Part shown: positions 1 to 10,424 of the stretch, one piece after another
Numbering within the stretch: the first letter of the stretch is position 1
Layout of the letters: each line of letters opens with the position of its first letter
Assembly: GCA_007123425.1 (NCBI GenBank)
Contig: SKLC01000199.1
Coordinates: 1-21,867, forward strand
Length of the DNA stretch: 21,867 nucleotides
Direction: 5' to 3'
DNA from: Nitriliruptoraceae bacterium
GTDB lineage: Bacteria; Actinomycetota; Nitriliruptoria; Nitriliruptorales; Nitriliruptoraceae
Notes under the pieces: model-generated
Databases searched by the model: none
What the model was told of the DNA's origin: nothing
What the model saw: the letters and a program-made list of their open reading frames with translations, nothing else
Translations under genes and position numbers: made by a program

Positions 1-3472
<3,472 letters not shown>

Positions 3473-3474
<2 letters not shown>

Positions 3475-3494
3475 CCCCGCCCGCGGGCGGGGTC
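3473..3494. terminator. 22-base perfect palindrome between convergent kgd and DUF4399 genes
   Basis: Bases 3473-3494 read the same on both strands (GACCCCGCCCG followed by its exact reverse complement). The palindrome includes the last two bases of the kgd stop codon and sits in the 30-base gap between two convergent genes. A hairpin here could end transcription from either side. There is no T-tract on either flank, which is common for terminators of GC-rich actinobacteria, so termination is inferred from position and symmetry. Confidence 0.6.
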
Positions 3495-3504
3495 GCCGGC
3501 GCTC

Positions 3505-3990
3505 CTACTCGACGGTGATCTCGATCGTGTCGGTCTCGCCGAACGCGGTGTGGAGCCCGTCCGCGAGCTGGACGCACAGCTCGTAGGTGCCGGGCTCGAG
3601 GTCGAGGGTGCGTGCATCCGAGCCGTCACCAAGGTGGAAGCGGCCCTCTGCCTCGTCCTCGTCGCTGGGCCCGGGGATGTTCTCACCACCGTCGTAGCAC
3701 CCGATGTCGACCATCACGTGGAAGTGGCCCTCGCCGACCGCGGGCGCCCCAGCAGGGGCGAGCTCCACGCCGTCCGCGGCGAGCTCCACCTCGACGGGTG
3801 CTCCGACCGTGTCTCCATCGGCAGGGGACAAGAATGAGGCCGCAGCGTCGTCGGGCTGGTCGTCCACGCTGTAGTCGTGGTCCTCGGGCTCCTCCACGTC
3901 GGCGGCATCGGTGGCCTCGACGTCCGCGTCGTCGTCGCATGCCGCTAGAAGCAGCATGGGTGCAAGCATCAGGGGAAGGGCTCGGCGCAT
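3505..3990 (-). CDS. DUF4399 domain lipoprotein
   Basis: A 161-residue exported lipoprotein of unknown function. The N-terminus is a short lipoprotein signal peptide (two Arg, then a Leu/Met/Ala core) with lipobox LAAC and lipidated Cys18. A strongly acidic linker follows at about 19-50, then one DUF4399-like domain at about 52-160. Family-like traits in the domain are GHFHVMVD (88-95), FHLGDG (118-123) and QLADGLHTAFG (141-151). Cys98 and Cys139 could form a disulfide outside the membrane. I chose ATG 3990 rather than the longer frame starting at 4044, because it puts the twin Arg and hydrophobic core directly at the N-terminus. A good promoter candidate lies about 55 bases upstream. The gene is convergent with kgd and alone in its unit. 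The domain assignment is from remembered family motifs and the role is unknown. Confidence 0.85.
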   Translation of the reverse strand: MRRALPLMLAPMLLLAACDDDADVEATDAADVEEPEDHDYSVDDQPDDAAASFLSPADGDTVGAPVEVELAADGVELAPAGAPAVGEGHFHVMVDIGCYDGGENIPGPSDEDEAEGRFHLGDGSDARTLDLEPGTYELCVQLADGLHTAFGETDTIEITVE

Positions 3991-4045
3991 CGCTCGACCT
4001 CGTCGACTCGCCTGTGTCCAGGAGCGCACAGGCTCTACGAGCACG

Positions 4046-4074
4046 ACCGTAGACCGCCGGGGCGGTCGGCGGAA
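4046..4074 (-). promoter_or_regulatory. Candidate housekeeping-sigma promoter for the DUF4399 gene, with a dyad in its spacer
   Basis: On the minus strand TTCCGC (4074-4069) and TACGGT (4051-4046) are separated by exactly 17 bases, about 55 bases before the DUF4399 start. The spacer holds a perfect dyad, GACCGCC-N2-GGCGGTC (4052-4067). The dyad could be a repressor site between the two promoter boxes. It could instead be a terminator stem for the same-strand hydrolase gene that ends at 4138, though a 2-base centre is short for a hairpin. Confidence 0.45.
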
Positions 4075-4092
4075 CCCCCGATCGCACCAGCG

Positions 4093-4137
4093 ACGGACCG
4101 GGCGACCGGCACACGTGCCCCGCGCACGGACCGGGCG
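4093..4137. repeat. Pair of 12-base direct repeats flanking a small dyad
   Basis: ACGGACCGGGCG occurs at 4093-4104 and again at 4126-4137, where it abuts the stop codon of the minus-strand hydrolase gene. Between the copies lies a short inverted repeat, GGCAC-AC-GTGCC (4108-4119). The stretch is non-coding, between the hydrolase stop and the DUF4399 promoter. It could be a regulatory site or part of a 3' transcript structure. No function can be assigned from sequence. Confidence 0.5.
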
Positions 4138-5814
4138 TCACTGGTCCGGGTCGTAGGCCTCCACGGTGTAGTCCACGTTGGGGTCCCACATGATGAACTC
4201 GTGGATGTCCTGATCGCGGGCGGCGCGGATCTGCTCGCGCACCTGCTCCGGCCGGTCCCAGGCCCGGTAGTTGGTGTCCTCGAGCCACGGGACGATGCGG
4301 CTGCGCGTGCCCTCGACCTGCTCCTTCCACACGTCGAGGGTCGCGGTGATGATGTCGTAGGGCTGGCGGTTGGGGTCGTCGACCCCGTACTCGCCCGGAC
4401 CCCAGTGCGACGGGTAGATCATGGGCGCCACGTAGTCGACGTGGTCCGACATCGCCGGGACGTCCTGGGCGATCTGGGTCGGCCGGTCGGCGGCGATGCC
4501 GTAGAGCGAGGCACCGTGCTCGATGCCGTAGGGCCGCAGCCGCTCGTCGGCCTGGGCGGCGAACTCGACCACCGCCTCCTCGAGCGTGGTGCCACCCGCA
4601 TCGTCGTCCAGGCCCGAGACCACCATGGCCTCGGGGTCCCCGTCGGGGCGGCGGATGTAGTCCCACAGGATGGCGTCGACGCCGGCGGCCGCGGCCTCCT
4701 CGGCGAGGTCGATGTTGTAGTCGATCACGTCGGGGTGGGCGAAGCTCGTGAAGCAGCACCCGTAGCCGCCGCTGGTGTAGTAGTCGCCGTCGGTCGTCTG
4801 GATGAGGAGGTCCTCGTTGCCAGAGTCCAGCGCATGCTGGCCCAGCGTGCCGTCACGAAAGGCGACGATCCGCCCGGCGATGTGCACGCCGAGGTCGTGG
4901 AGCTCGGCGACCACCTCCTCGAGGTCGTAGACGCCGCGGTTGGCGCCGCTGGCCTCCGCGAGCTCCACGTCGCTGTCCCAGCCCACGTGGCCCGACTCGT
5001 CCTTCAGGGTGAGCGCGACGGTGTTGATCAGGCCGTCGTCGATCATGCCGATGATGCGCTCGCGGAAGGTGTCCGACGCCCACGCGTGGGCGGTGACGTG
5101 CACCCCCCGGACGTGCTCCACCTCCACGCGCGAGGGGACGGTGACCAGCGACACGTCGGTGTCGGCGCGGTTGCCCGCGGCGTCGACCGCGACGATCTCG
5201 AGCGGGTTGCCGGGGGGCTGGTCGAACTCGGTCGCGAAGGCGCCGTCCTCGCCGGCCTCGAGCCGCTCGTCCCCGACGTGCACCTCGGCGCCGGCCTCGG
5301 TGGTCCCCGCGACCCTCAGCGGCTCGCCCTCCACGACCGCGCCCTCGGGCTCGCTCAGCTCGATCTCGGGAGGCACGGTGTCGAGCGCGAAGCGCCACTC
5401 GTGGAGCTCCTCGGGCTCCTCGTCGTCGGCGTCCTCGGGCACCGCCACCGCGCGCACCAGATGCTCGCCGTCGTCGAACGCCTCGACGGGGACCTGCAGG
5501 CGCGCGCCGTCGCGCTCCGCGTCGAGCTCCTCCCCGTCGTGCTGCAGGCGCACGCGCTCGAGGGCGGTCTCGTCCTCCGCGGCGACCGCCAGCACGGCCT
5601 CCTCGGCCTCGGCGATGCCCAGCAGCGAGCCGTCGGCGGGCCCGGCGAACTCGAGGCCGTCGGCGGGATCGGAGGCGCAGGCGGCGGCTGCGAGGGCGAT
5701 CGCGGCCCCCGTCAGAGCCAGCGAGAGGGCCCGGTGGCGGCCATGACGCTCGGCGCGGGCACGCGAGCGCGGTGCGCGGGGCGCGACGATGGCGAGGGGA
5801 TCGCTCGAGGGCAT
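4138..5814 (-). CDS. Exported DUF4015-type putative glycoside hydrolase with Ig-like domain
   Basis: A 558-residue exported protein with a C-terminal TIM-barrel of the DUF4015 putative glycoside hydrolase family. The N-terminus has an unusually long Arg-rich stretch (11-28), a hydrophobic core (29-45) and Cys46 in AAAAC, a weak lipobox, so lipid anchoring is likely but not certain. Residues 50-147 look like a beta-rich domain. Residues 148-226 resemble a bacterial Ig-like repeat (TVPPEIELSEPEG near its start, DAAGNRADTDVSL near its end). The barrel runs from about 236 (VRGVHVTAHAW) to 555, with the family-like DAILWDYIRRPDG at 380-392 and APMIYPSHWG at 463-472. Asp385 is a candidate catalytic acid. 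The start is the ATG 66 bases from the divergent deacetylase start. The same frame stays open far upstream only as antisense to other genes. The natural substrate is unknown; a polysaccharide outside the membrane is inferred. Confidence 0.85.
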   Translation of the reverse strand: MPSSDPLAIVAPRAPRSRARAERHGRHRALSLALTGAAIALAAAACASDPADGLEFAGPADGSLLGIAEAEEAVLAVAAEDETALERVRLQHDGEELDAERDGARLQVPVEAFDDGEHLVRAVAVPEDADDEEPEELHEWRFALDTVPPEIELSEPEGAVVEGEPLRVAGTTEAGAEVHVGDERLEAGEDGAFATEFDQPPGNPLEIVAVDAAGNRADTDVSLVTVPSRVEVEHVRGVHVTAHAWASDTFRERIIGMIDDGLINTVALTLKDESGHVGWDSDVELAEASGANRGVYDLEEVVAELHDLGVHIAGRIVAFRDGTLGQHALDSGNEDLLIQTTDGDYYTSGGYGCCFTSFAHPDVIDYNIDLAEEAAAAGVDAILWDYIRRPDGDPEAMVVSGLDDDAGGTTLEEAVVEFAAQADERLRPYGIEHGASLYGIAADRPTQIAQDVPAMSDHVDYVAPMIYPSHWGPGEYGVDDPNRQPYDIITATLDVWKEQVEGTRSRIVPWLEDTNYRAWDRPEQVREQIRAARDQDIHEFIMWDPNVDYTVEAYDPDQ

Positions 5815-5880
5815 GGCTGGTCCGGGTCGGCGCGGCGGCCGGCGACGGTATCGTTCGCCCCACCCCGCCTGCTGACGACC
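5815..5880. promoter_or_regulatory. 66-base divergent intergenic region
   Basis: This short gap must carry the start signals for both divergent glycan-active genes. TATCGT at 5849-5854 is a possible -10 box for the plus-strand deacetylase, but no convincing -35 lies at the right distance. Neither start codon has a clear purine-rich ribosome binding site. The shared gap suggests co-regulation; this is inferred from arrangement only. Confidence 0.35.
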
Positions 5881-7014
5881 ATGGACGAACAGCCCGTGTT
5901 CCAAGGTGCCCTCCGCTCCCGCCCGCTCGTCAGCGCCACGCTCGCCGGTGCGCTCCTCCTCGCCGCCTGCGCCGACGGCGAGCTCGACGACGCCCGCGAG
6001 GACCCGGGCAGCGTCGAGGACGCCGATGAGGCCGACCCCGACGACGAGCCCGAGGCCGACGCCGAGGACGGGGAGCCCGAGGAGGAGGACGAGGCGCAGG
6101 CGCAGGTCGACCCGGCCGAGGTGGGCGCGAACGAGCTGGGCGAGGTGCCGGTGCTGATGTACCACCGGATCCTGCCCGACGGCGGCAGCGACTACGACCT
6201 CACCCCCGAGGAGTTCCGCAGCGAGCTCGAGTACCTCTACGACAACGACTACCGGCCGATCCGCCTCGACGAGCTCATCGACGGCGACATCGACGTCCCG
6301 GCCGGGACCACGCCGGTGGTGTTCACCTTCGACGACTCCACCCGGGAGCAGTTCGCCTACACCGAGGACGGCGACATCGACCCCGACACCGCGGTGGGGA
6401 TCCTGCTCGAGTTCGCCGAGGAGCACGAGGACTTCGACGCGGTCGGCTCCTTCTACGTGCTGGGCTCGCTGTTCGGCGTCTCCGACGACCGGGGCGCGGA
6501 GAAGCTCCAGCATCTGCACGAGCTGGGCTTCGAGCTCGGCAACCACACCCTCACCCACGAGCGGCTCGACCATCTCGACGCGGACGGGGTCCAGCGCGAG
6601 CTGGCACAGGGGGCGGACAACATCCGCGATGCCGTCCTCGAGGCCGAGGTGCGCACGATGTCGCTGCCGCTGGGCCTGTGGCCCGACGACCGGTCGCTGG
6701 CCGCCGAGGGCAGCCACGACGGCACGGCGTACGAGCACGAGGGGATCCTGCTGGTCGGCTCCAACCCGGCGCCCTCGCCCTTCGACGACGAGTTCGACCC
6801 GCTGGCGATCCCCCGCATCCGGTCGCTGCCGCCGGAGAGCTACGACCCCGACGATCCCGAGGGCCTGATGACCTCGGGCTACTGGTTCGACGTCTTCGAG
6901 CAGGCGCCGGAGCGTCGCTACGTCTCCGATGGCGACCCCGGCACCATCTCCTTCCCCGAGGAGTACGAGGGGGAGTTGGCCGACGAGCACGCGGACCGCG
7001 CCAACCCGTACTGA
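5881..7014 (+). CDS. Polysaccharide deacetylase (NodB/CE4-type) lipoprotein
   Basis: A 377-residue exported enzyme expected to remove N-acetyl (or O-acetyl) groups from a polysaccharide outside the membrane. Residues 1-30 form a lipoprotein signal ending in LLLAAC with lipidated Cys30. Residues 31-80 are an extremely acidic, disordered-looking linker, and the catalytic domain starts near VPVLMYHRI (89-97). NodB motif 1 is TFDD (149-152, catalytic base and metal Asp). Motif 2 is HTLTH (222-226, metal-binding His pair). LPLGLWP (262-268) fits motif 3, although the usual Arg is absent. The residue after TFDD is Ser, not the common Gly. The ATG at 5881 was chosen because it gives a proper signal peptide; upstream in-frame sequence belongs to the opposite gene. 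It is divergent from the DUF4015 hydrolase, which suggests a common substrate. Confidence 0.9.
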   Translation: MDEQPVFQGALRSRPLVSATLAGALLLAACADGELDDAREDPGSVEDADEADPDDEPEADAEDGEPEEEDEAQAQVDPAEVGANELGEVPVLMYHRILPDGGSDYDLTPEEFRSELEYLYDNDYRPIRLDELIDGDIDVPAGTTPVVFTFDDSTREQFAYTEDGDIDPDTAVGILLEFAEEHEDFDAVGSFYVLGSLFGVSDDRGAEKLQHLHELGFELGNHTLTHERLDHLDADGVQRELAQGADNIRDAVLEAEVRTMSLPLGLWPDDRSLAAEGSHDGTAYEHEGILLVGSNPAPSPFDDEFDPLAIPRIRSLPPESYDPDDPEGLMTSGYWFDVFEQAPERRYVSDGDPGTISFPEEYEGELADEHADRANPY

Positions 7015-7135
7015 CCCCCGGCAGGCGGCCGCGCGCCCTGTGCTCGCCCGGCCGTCGCTGTGGCACCCCTCGCTCGCTCGGGCGACCCCGGCCGGTCGGA
7101 CAGGGAGGGAGCGTCGCGGTGGGCGGCACGCTGCG

Positions 7136-7181
7136 CACCACCCGCCCGCGGGCCGCTGCGAGTGCGCGCGGCCGGGTGGTG
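7136..7181 (+). promoter_or_regulatory. Large inverted repeat in the gap before the NuoF-like gene (terminator or leader structure)
   Basis: CACCACCCG (7136-7144) and CGGGTGGTG (7173-7181) are perfect 9-base complements, extendable by a G-U and a C-G pair. They enclose 28 bases that include the palindrome GCCCGCGGGC (7144-7153). It lies in the 204-base gap between the deacetylase stop and the NuoF-like start, 37 bases before the GTG. It could end deacetylase transcription or act as a leader structure of the next gene. I looked for TPP, cobalamin, SAM and glycine riboswitch core motifs and saw none. Confidence 0.4.
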
Positions 7182-7201
7182 TGACCCTGCACGCTCCTCG
7201 T

Positions 7202-7209
7202 GGGAAAGG
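7202..7209 (+). promoter_or_regulatory. Ribosome binding site that fixes the NuoF-like start
   Basis: GGGAAAGG lies 9 bases before GTG 7219 and is the only good Shine-Dalgarno match near the 5' end of the conserved protein. It supports GTG 7219 over the longer frame opening at 7060, whose extra residues look like translated non-coding DNA. Confidence 0.7.
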
Positions 7210-7218
7210 CCCGCTCTC

Positions 7219-8607
7219 GTGACCGACGACGACCACGGCCGGCTGCTGCCCAGCGCTGCGGTGACCTCGCTCGCCGAGCATCTGCAGCTCGGGGGCGGCG
7301 CGGGGCTGCAGCGCGCGCTGGAGCTCGAGCCCGACGAGGTGATCGCCGAGATCGAGCGCGCCGGCCTGCGCGGCCGGGGCGGCGCCGGCTTCCCGACCGC
7401 GACCAAGTGGCGCGGGGTGAAGGCCACCGCCGCCGAGCACTCGAGCCCGCTGACCCTGGTGGCCAACGCCGCGGAGGGCGAGCCCGGCACCTACAAGGAC
7501 CGGGTGCTGATCGAGCAGGAGCCCTACGCCTTCCTCGAGGGCATCTGCATCGCCCTGCACGCCTCCGGCGCCGAGCGCGCCCACATCGGGATCAAGGCCA
7601 AGTTCACCGGACCCGTGCAGCGGCTCAGCGAGGCGCTGGGTGAGATCGGCGACGCGGCCTGGCCCGGCGCGGACCGCATCGACATCGTCACCGGCCCCGA
7701 CGAGTACCTGTTCGGGGAGGAGACGGCGATGCTCGAGGTCATCGAGGGCAAGCTGCCGATGCCGCGCATCGTCAAGCCCTTCGAGGCCGGGCTGGGCGCG
7801 ACCACGACGAGGCCCAACCCCACGATCGTCAACAACGTCGAGACGCTCTCCCACGCCGCGTGGATCCTCGCCCACGGAGCGGACTGGTTCCGCGGCGCGG
7901 GGACCGACACCACGCCGGGCACGATGCTGTTCACGGTGGTCGGCGACGTGGCGCACCCGGGCACCTACGAGCTGCCGCTGGGCACGCCGCTGCGCACGCT
8001 GCTCATCGACATCGCCGGGGCCGAGGACCTCAAGGCCGCCTACTCGGGCGTGTCGTCGACCGTGATCACCCCGGACCACCTCGATGTGCCTCTGGGGTTC
8101 GACGAGATGCAGGAGGCCGGCCTGGGCATGGGCTCGGGCGGCTTCATCGTCTACGACACCAGCCGCAGCATCGTCGACGTGCTGGCGGTGCTGGTCCACT
8201 TCCTGTCGGTCGAGTCGTGCGGGCAGTGCAACGCCTGCAAGCTCGGCAACCTCGAGATGGCCGAGATCCTGGCCAAGGTCCAGCGCGGCGAGGCCACCCA
8301 GGGCGACCTCGAGCGGCTGCTGCGGCGCAACCAGACCGTGACCGACATGAACCGCTGCTTCCTGCCGGTGGGCTCGCAGCTGCTGGTGGGCAGCACGGTG
8401 CAGGCCTTCGTGGACGAGTTCGTCGCCACCGTGGAGCGCGGGGAGCCCACCCCCGCGGACCTGCCGACGCCGCTGATCGACGACATCGACGAGGACACCG
8501 GCGAGGTCACCTACCCGTCGCGCTACCACCTCAAGCAGCCCGACTGGTCCTACGCGGACGTCGAGCCCATCGAGGAGCGACGGCAGGCGCTGCGCGAGCA
8601 GCGCTGA
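7219..8607 (+). CDS. Orphan NuoF-like NADH/FMN/4Fe-4S oxidoreductase subunit
   Basis: A 462-residue soluble protein homologous to the 51-kDa NADH-binding subunit of complex I and of bidirectional hydrogenases and formate dehydrogenases (NuoF/HoxF/HymB). It should pass electrons between NAD(H), FMN and a 4Fe-4S cluster. Visible motifs are the flavin/nucleotide loop RGRGGAGFPTATKW (51-64), NAAEGEPGTYKDR (about 83-95), GEETA (166-170) and PTIVNNVETL. The N3-type cluster ligands are CGQCNAC (Cys334, 337, 340) plus Cys380, spaced as in NuoF. In the usual NADESEPGT the Asp is Ala and the Ser is Gly here, while the NADH-binding Glu equivalents remain. There is no fused thioredoxin-like or ferredoxin domain, and no nuoE, nuoG or other complex I gene nearby, so it is probably not the housekeeping NuoF. 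The electron partner is unknown. Confidence 0.88.
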   Translation: MTDDDHGRLLPSAAVTSLAEHLQLGGGAGLQRALELEPDEVIAEIERAGLRGRGGAGFPTATKWRGVKATAAEHSSPLTLVANAAEGEPGTYKDRVLIEQEPYAFLEGICIALHASGAERAHIGIKAKFTGPVQRLSEALGEIGDAAWPGADRIDIVTGPDEYLFGEETAMLEVIEGKLPMPRIVKPFEAGLGATTTRPNPTIVNNVETLSHAAWILAHGADWFRGAGTDTTPGTMLFTVVGDVAHPGTYELPLGTPLRTLLIDIAGAEDLKAAYSGVSSTVITPDHLDVPLGFDEMQEAGLGMGSGGFIVYDTSRSIVDVLAVLVHFLSVESCGQCNACKLGNLEMAEILAKVQRGEATQGDLERLLRRNQTVTDMNRCFLPVGSQLLVGSTVQAFVDEFVATVERGEPTPADLPTPLIDDIDEDTGEVTYPSRYHLKQPDWSYADVEPIEERRQALREQR

Positions 8608-8684
8608 CCGCAAGGGCGAATGCACGACGGCGCTGCCCGGATGGTCGACGCAGCCGGACCGCGAGCGGGTCGGGGGCGGTCAGC
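8603..8684. terminator. Inverted repeat joining the ends of two convergent genes
   Basis: GCTGACCGC (8603-8611) and its exact reverse complement GCGGTCAGC (8676-8684) contain the TGA stops of the NuoF-like gene and of the convergent GH13 gene. Between them, the shorter dyad CCGC-GA-GCGG occurs near 8659-8668. The arrangement could give a bidirectional terminator, but the long loop and lack of a T-tract make this uncertain. The 72-base gap holds no gene. Confidence 0.35.
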
Positions 8685-10254
8685 CCGGGAGGCGGACGTA
8701 GGCGGTCGCGTCGGACGGCAGGCGCAGGGTGGCGTCGTCCACGGCAGCGCCGTCCGCGGTCGCGTGCAGGAGCCCGCCGGCGGCCGGCAGGGCGACGCGA
8801 GCGGTGCCCTCGCCGAGGTGGCAGGCGACCACCACCGGGCCCCGCTGGAAGGCGATCACCGCCTCGCCGGCCTCGAGCCAGCGCACCTCGGCGCCCTGGG
8901 CGACGGCCGCCACCTCCCGCCGTGCATCGAGCAGCCGGCGCACGCGGTTGAGGTGGCTGTCGGGGTCGGCGGCCTGCACGGCCGCGGTGTGCTCGTCCGC
9001 GCGGTTGGTCCCGAAGGGCAGCCACGGCTCGCCGGTGGTGAAGCCGAAGCCCTCGCCCGGCTCCCACAGCATCGGGGTGCGCGAGCCGTCACGGCCCACC
9101 GCCCCGGGGTTGCGCACCGCGATCGGGTCGTGGTTGGCCCCGGCGGTGTCGCCGTCGTCGAGGCCGAGCTCGTCGCCCTGCAGCAGGAACGGCACCCCGG
9201 GCAGCCCGGCCAGCAGCCCGAGGTAGGCCAGCGCACGCCGCGACCCGCGCGCGCCGCCGCCGAACCGTGACGCCGCGCGCGGGTCGTCGTGGCTGGAGAG
9301 CGGCCACGACATGCCCGATGCGCCGGCGGCGACGCAGGCGGCGAGCATCCGGCGGATCTCGTCCGCGTCCCACCCGGTCTTGAGCGCTGGGAAGCAGAAC
9401 GCGCTGTCGAGGGCGTCGTCGACGTAGCGCGACAGCCGGGCGGGGTCGAGCAGGTAGACCTCGCCGAGCAGCACCGCGTCGTGGCGCCGGGCGATCTCGC
9501 CCCAGCGGCGGTAGATGTCGACCACTCCCGGCTGGTCGAGGTCGTGGCGGTGGTCGTAGGCGGCGAAGACCTCCTGCGGCGTGGCGTCGGGTGCCGGGGC
9601 GTCCCCGAGCAGCGGGTTGTCGCGGAGCTCGGGGTCCTTGACCAGCGAGTGGGCCACGTCGATCCGGAAGCCGTCCACGCCGCGGTCGAGCCAGAACTCC
9701 AGGATCCGGTCGAACGCGGCCCGGACCTCCGGGTGGGCCCAGTTGAGGTCGGGCTGCTCGGGCAGGAACAGGTGCAGGTAGTACTGGCCGGTGGCCTCGT
9801 CGAAGGTCCACGCCGGGCCGCCGAAGTGGCTCACCCAGTTGTTCGGGGGACCGCCGCCGGGCGCGGGATCCCGCCAGACGTACCAGTCGCGGTGGGCCGC
9901 GTGGTGCGAGGCCCGGGCGTCGAGGAACCACGGGTGTCGGTCGGAGGTGTGGTTGGGGACCAGGTCGATCATGACCTTCAGCCCGAGCCCGTGGGCCTCG
10001 GCGACCACCGCGTCGAGGTCCTCCAGCGTGCCGAACGAGGGGTCCACGTCGAGGTAGTCGGCGACGTCGTATCCGTGGTCGGCCTGTGGCGAGGGATAGA
10101 ACGGGGTGATCCAGACGACGTCCACGCCGAGGTCGGCGAGGTGGCCCAGACGTCGACGCAGCCCCTGCAGGTCGCCGATGCCGTCGCCGTCGCCGTCCGC
10201 GAAGGAACGGATGTAGACCTCGTAGCCCACGGCGTCCTGCCACCAGTCCGGCAT
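8680..10254 (-). CDS. GH13 family alpha-glucosidase (alpha-amylase superfamily)
   Basis: A 524-residue cytoplasmic glycoside hydrolase without a signal peptide. It probably releases glucose from short alpha-glucosides such as maltose, isomaltose, trehalose or sucrose analogues; the exact linkage cannot be read here. The N-terminus DWWQDAVGYEVYIRSF and GDGDGIGDLQGL (21-32) are typical of the oligo-1,6-glucosidase/alpha-glucosidase branch. Conserved GH13 regions are DLVPNHTS (97-104), GFRIDVAHS (195-203, nucleophile Asp199), LLGEVYLLD (262-270, acid/base Glu265) and SSHDDPR (320-326, His322/Asp323). All three catalytic carboxylates are present, and a C-terminal beta domain completes a usual length. 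ATG 10254 is chosen because AAGGAG (10267-10262) sits 7 bases upstream; the longer frame from 10299 has no support. It is divergent from a sugar-importer ATPase gene, which fits use of imported oligosaccharides. Confidence 0.93.
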   Translation of the reverse strand: MPDWWQDAVGYEVYIRSFADGDGDGIGDLQGLRRRLGHLADLGVDVVWITPFYPSPQADHGYDVADYLDVDPSFGTLEDLDAVVAEAHGLGLKVMIDLVPNHTSDRHPWFLDARASHHAAHRDWYVWRDPAPGGGPPNNWVSHFGGPAWTFDEATGQYYLHLFLPEQPDLNWAHPEVRAAFDRILEFWLDRGVDGFRIDVAHSLVKDPELRDNPLLGDAPAPDATPQEVFAAYDHRHDLDQPGVVDIYRRWGEIARRHDAVLLGEVYLLDPARLSRYVDDALDSAFCFPALKTGWDADEIRRMLAACVAAGASGMSWPLSSHDDPRAASRFGGGARGSRRALAYLGLLAGLPGVPFLLQGDELGLDDGDTAGANHDPIAVRNPGAVGRDGSRTPMLWEPGEGFGFTTGEPWLPFGTNRADEHTAAVQAADPDSHLNRVRRLLDARREVAAVAQGAEVRWLEAGEAVIAFQRGPVVVACHLGEGTARVALPAAGGLLHATADGAAVDDATLRLPSDATAYVRLPG

Positions 10255-10261
10255 CGGCGAG

Positions 10262-10267
10262 CTCCTT
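10262..10267 (-). promoter_or_regulatory. Ribosome binding site of the GH13 gene
   Basis: On the minus strand AAGGAG, 7 bases before ATG 10254, is a near-perfect Shine-Dalgarno. It decides between this start and the in-frame start 15 codons upstream. Confidence 0.8.
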
Positions 10268-10284
10268 CGTGTCGGGTGGGCGCA

Positions 10285-10304
10285 CGGGGATCCTCGCATC
10301 CCCG
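10285..10304. promoter_or_regulatory. Dyad upstream of the GH13 start
   Basis: CGGGGAT-N6-ATCCCCG is a perfect 7-base inverted repeat that begins 31 bases upstream of the GH13 start codon. Its position would allow it to act as an operator or a leader hairpin for the minus-strand gene. No clear -10/-35 pair for GH13 was found around it. Confidence 0.35.
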
Positions 10305-10395
10305 ACGCGCAGATGCGGGCAGCGCCGCCAAGGGACCCGGGCGACGGTGGGGCCGGCAGGGGCGGACGGCCCGGGCACGCACGGCAGGTGGACCG

Positions 10396-10424
10396 TTGCC
10401 GACCCCCGATCCGGCCGTTACGGT
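10396..10424 (+). promoter_or_regulatory. Candidate promoter of the MsiK/UgpC-like ATPase gene
   Basis: TTGCCG (10396-10401) and TACGGT (10419-10424) are separated by 17 bases, matching the housekeeping sigma-70-type arrangement of actinobacteria. Transcription would start near 10430, leaving a leader of about 75 bases before ATG 10506. Confidence 0.55.

Noticed and set aside
4201..5880. Upstream extension of the deacetylase frame
   Set aside because: Antisense to the DUF4015 hydrolase; the lipoprotein signal begins at ATG 5881.
7060..7218. 53-codon N-terminal extension of the NuoF-like protein
   Set aside because: Composition is Arg/Ala/Pro-rich without family similarity, and a good ribosome binding site fits GTG 7219.
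7015..7218. Riboswitch (TPP, cobalamin, SAM, glycine types considered)
   Set aside because: None of the conserved core motifs could be found; only inverted repeats are present.
5815..8625. Upstream extension of the minus-strand hydrolase frame to 8625
   Set aside because: It runs antisense through the deacetylase and NuoF-like genes; the signal peptide begins at ATG 5814.
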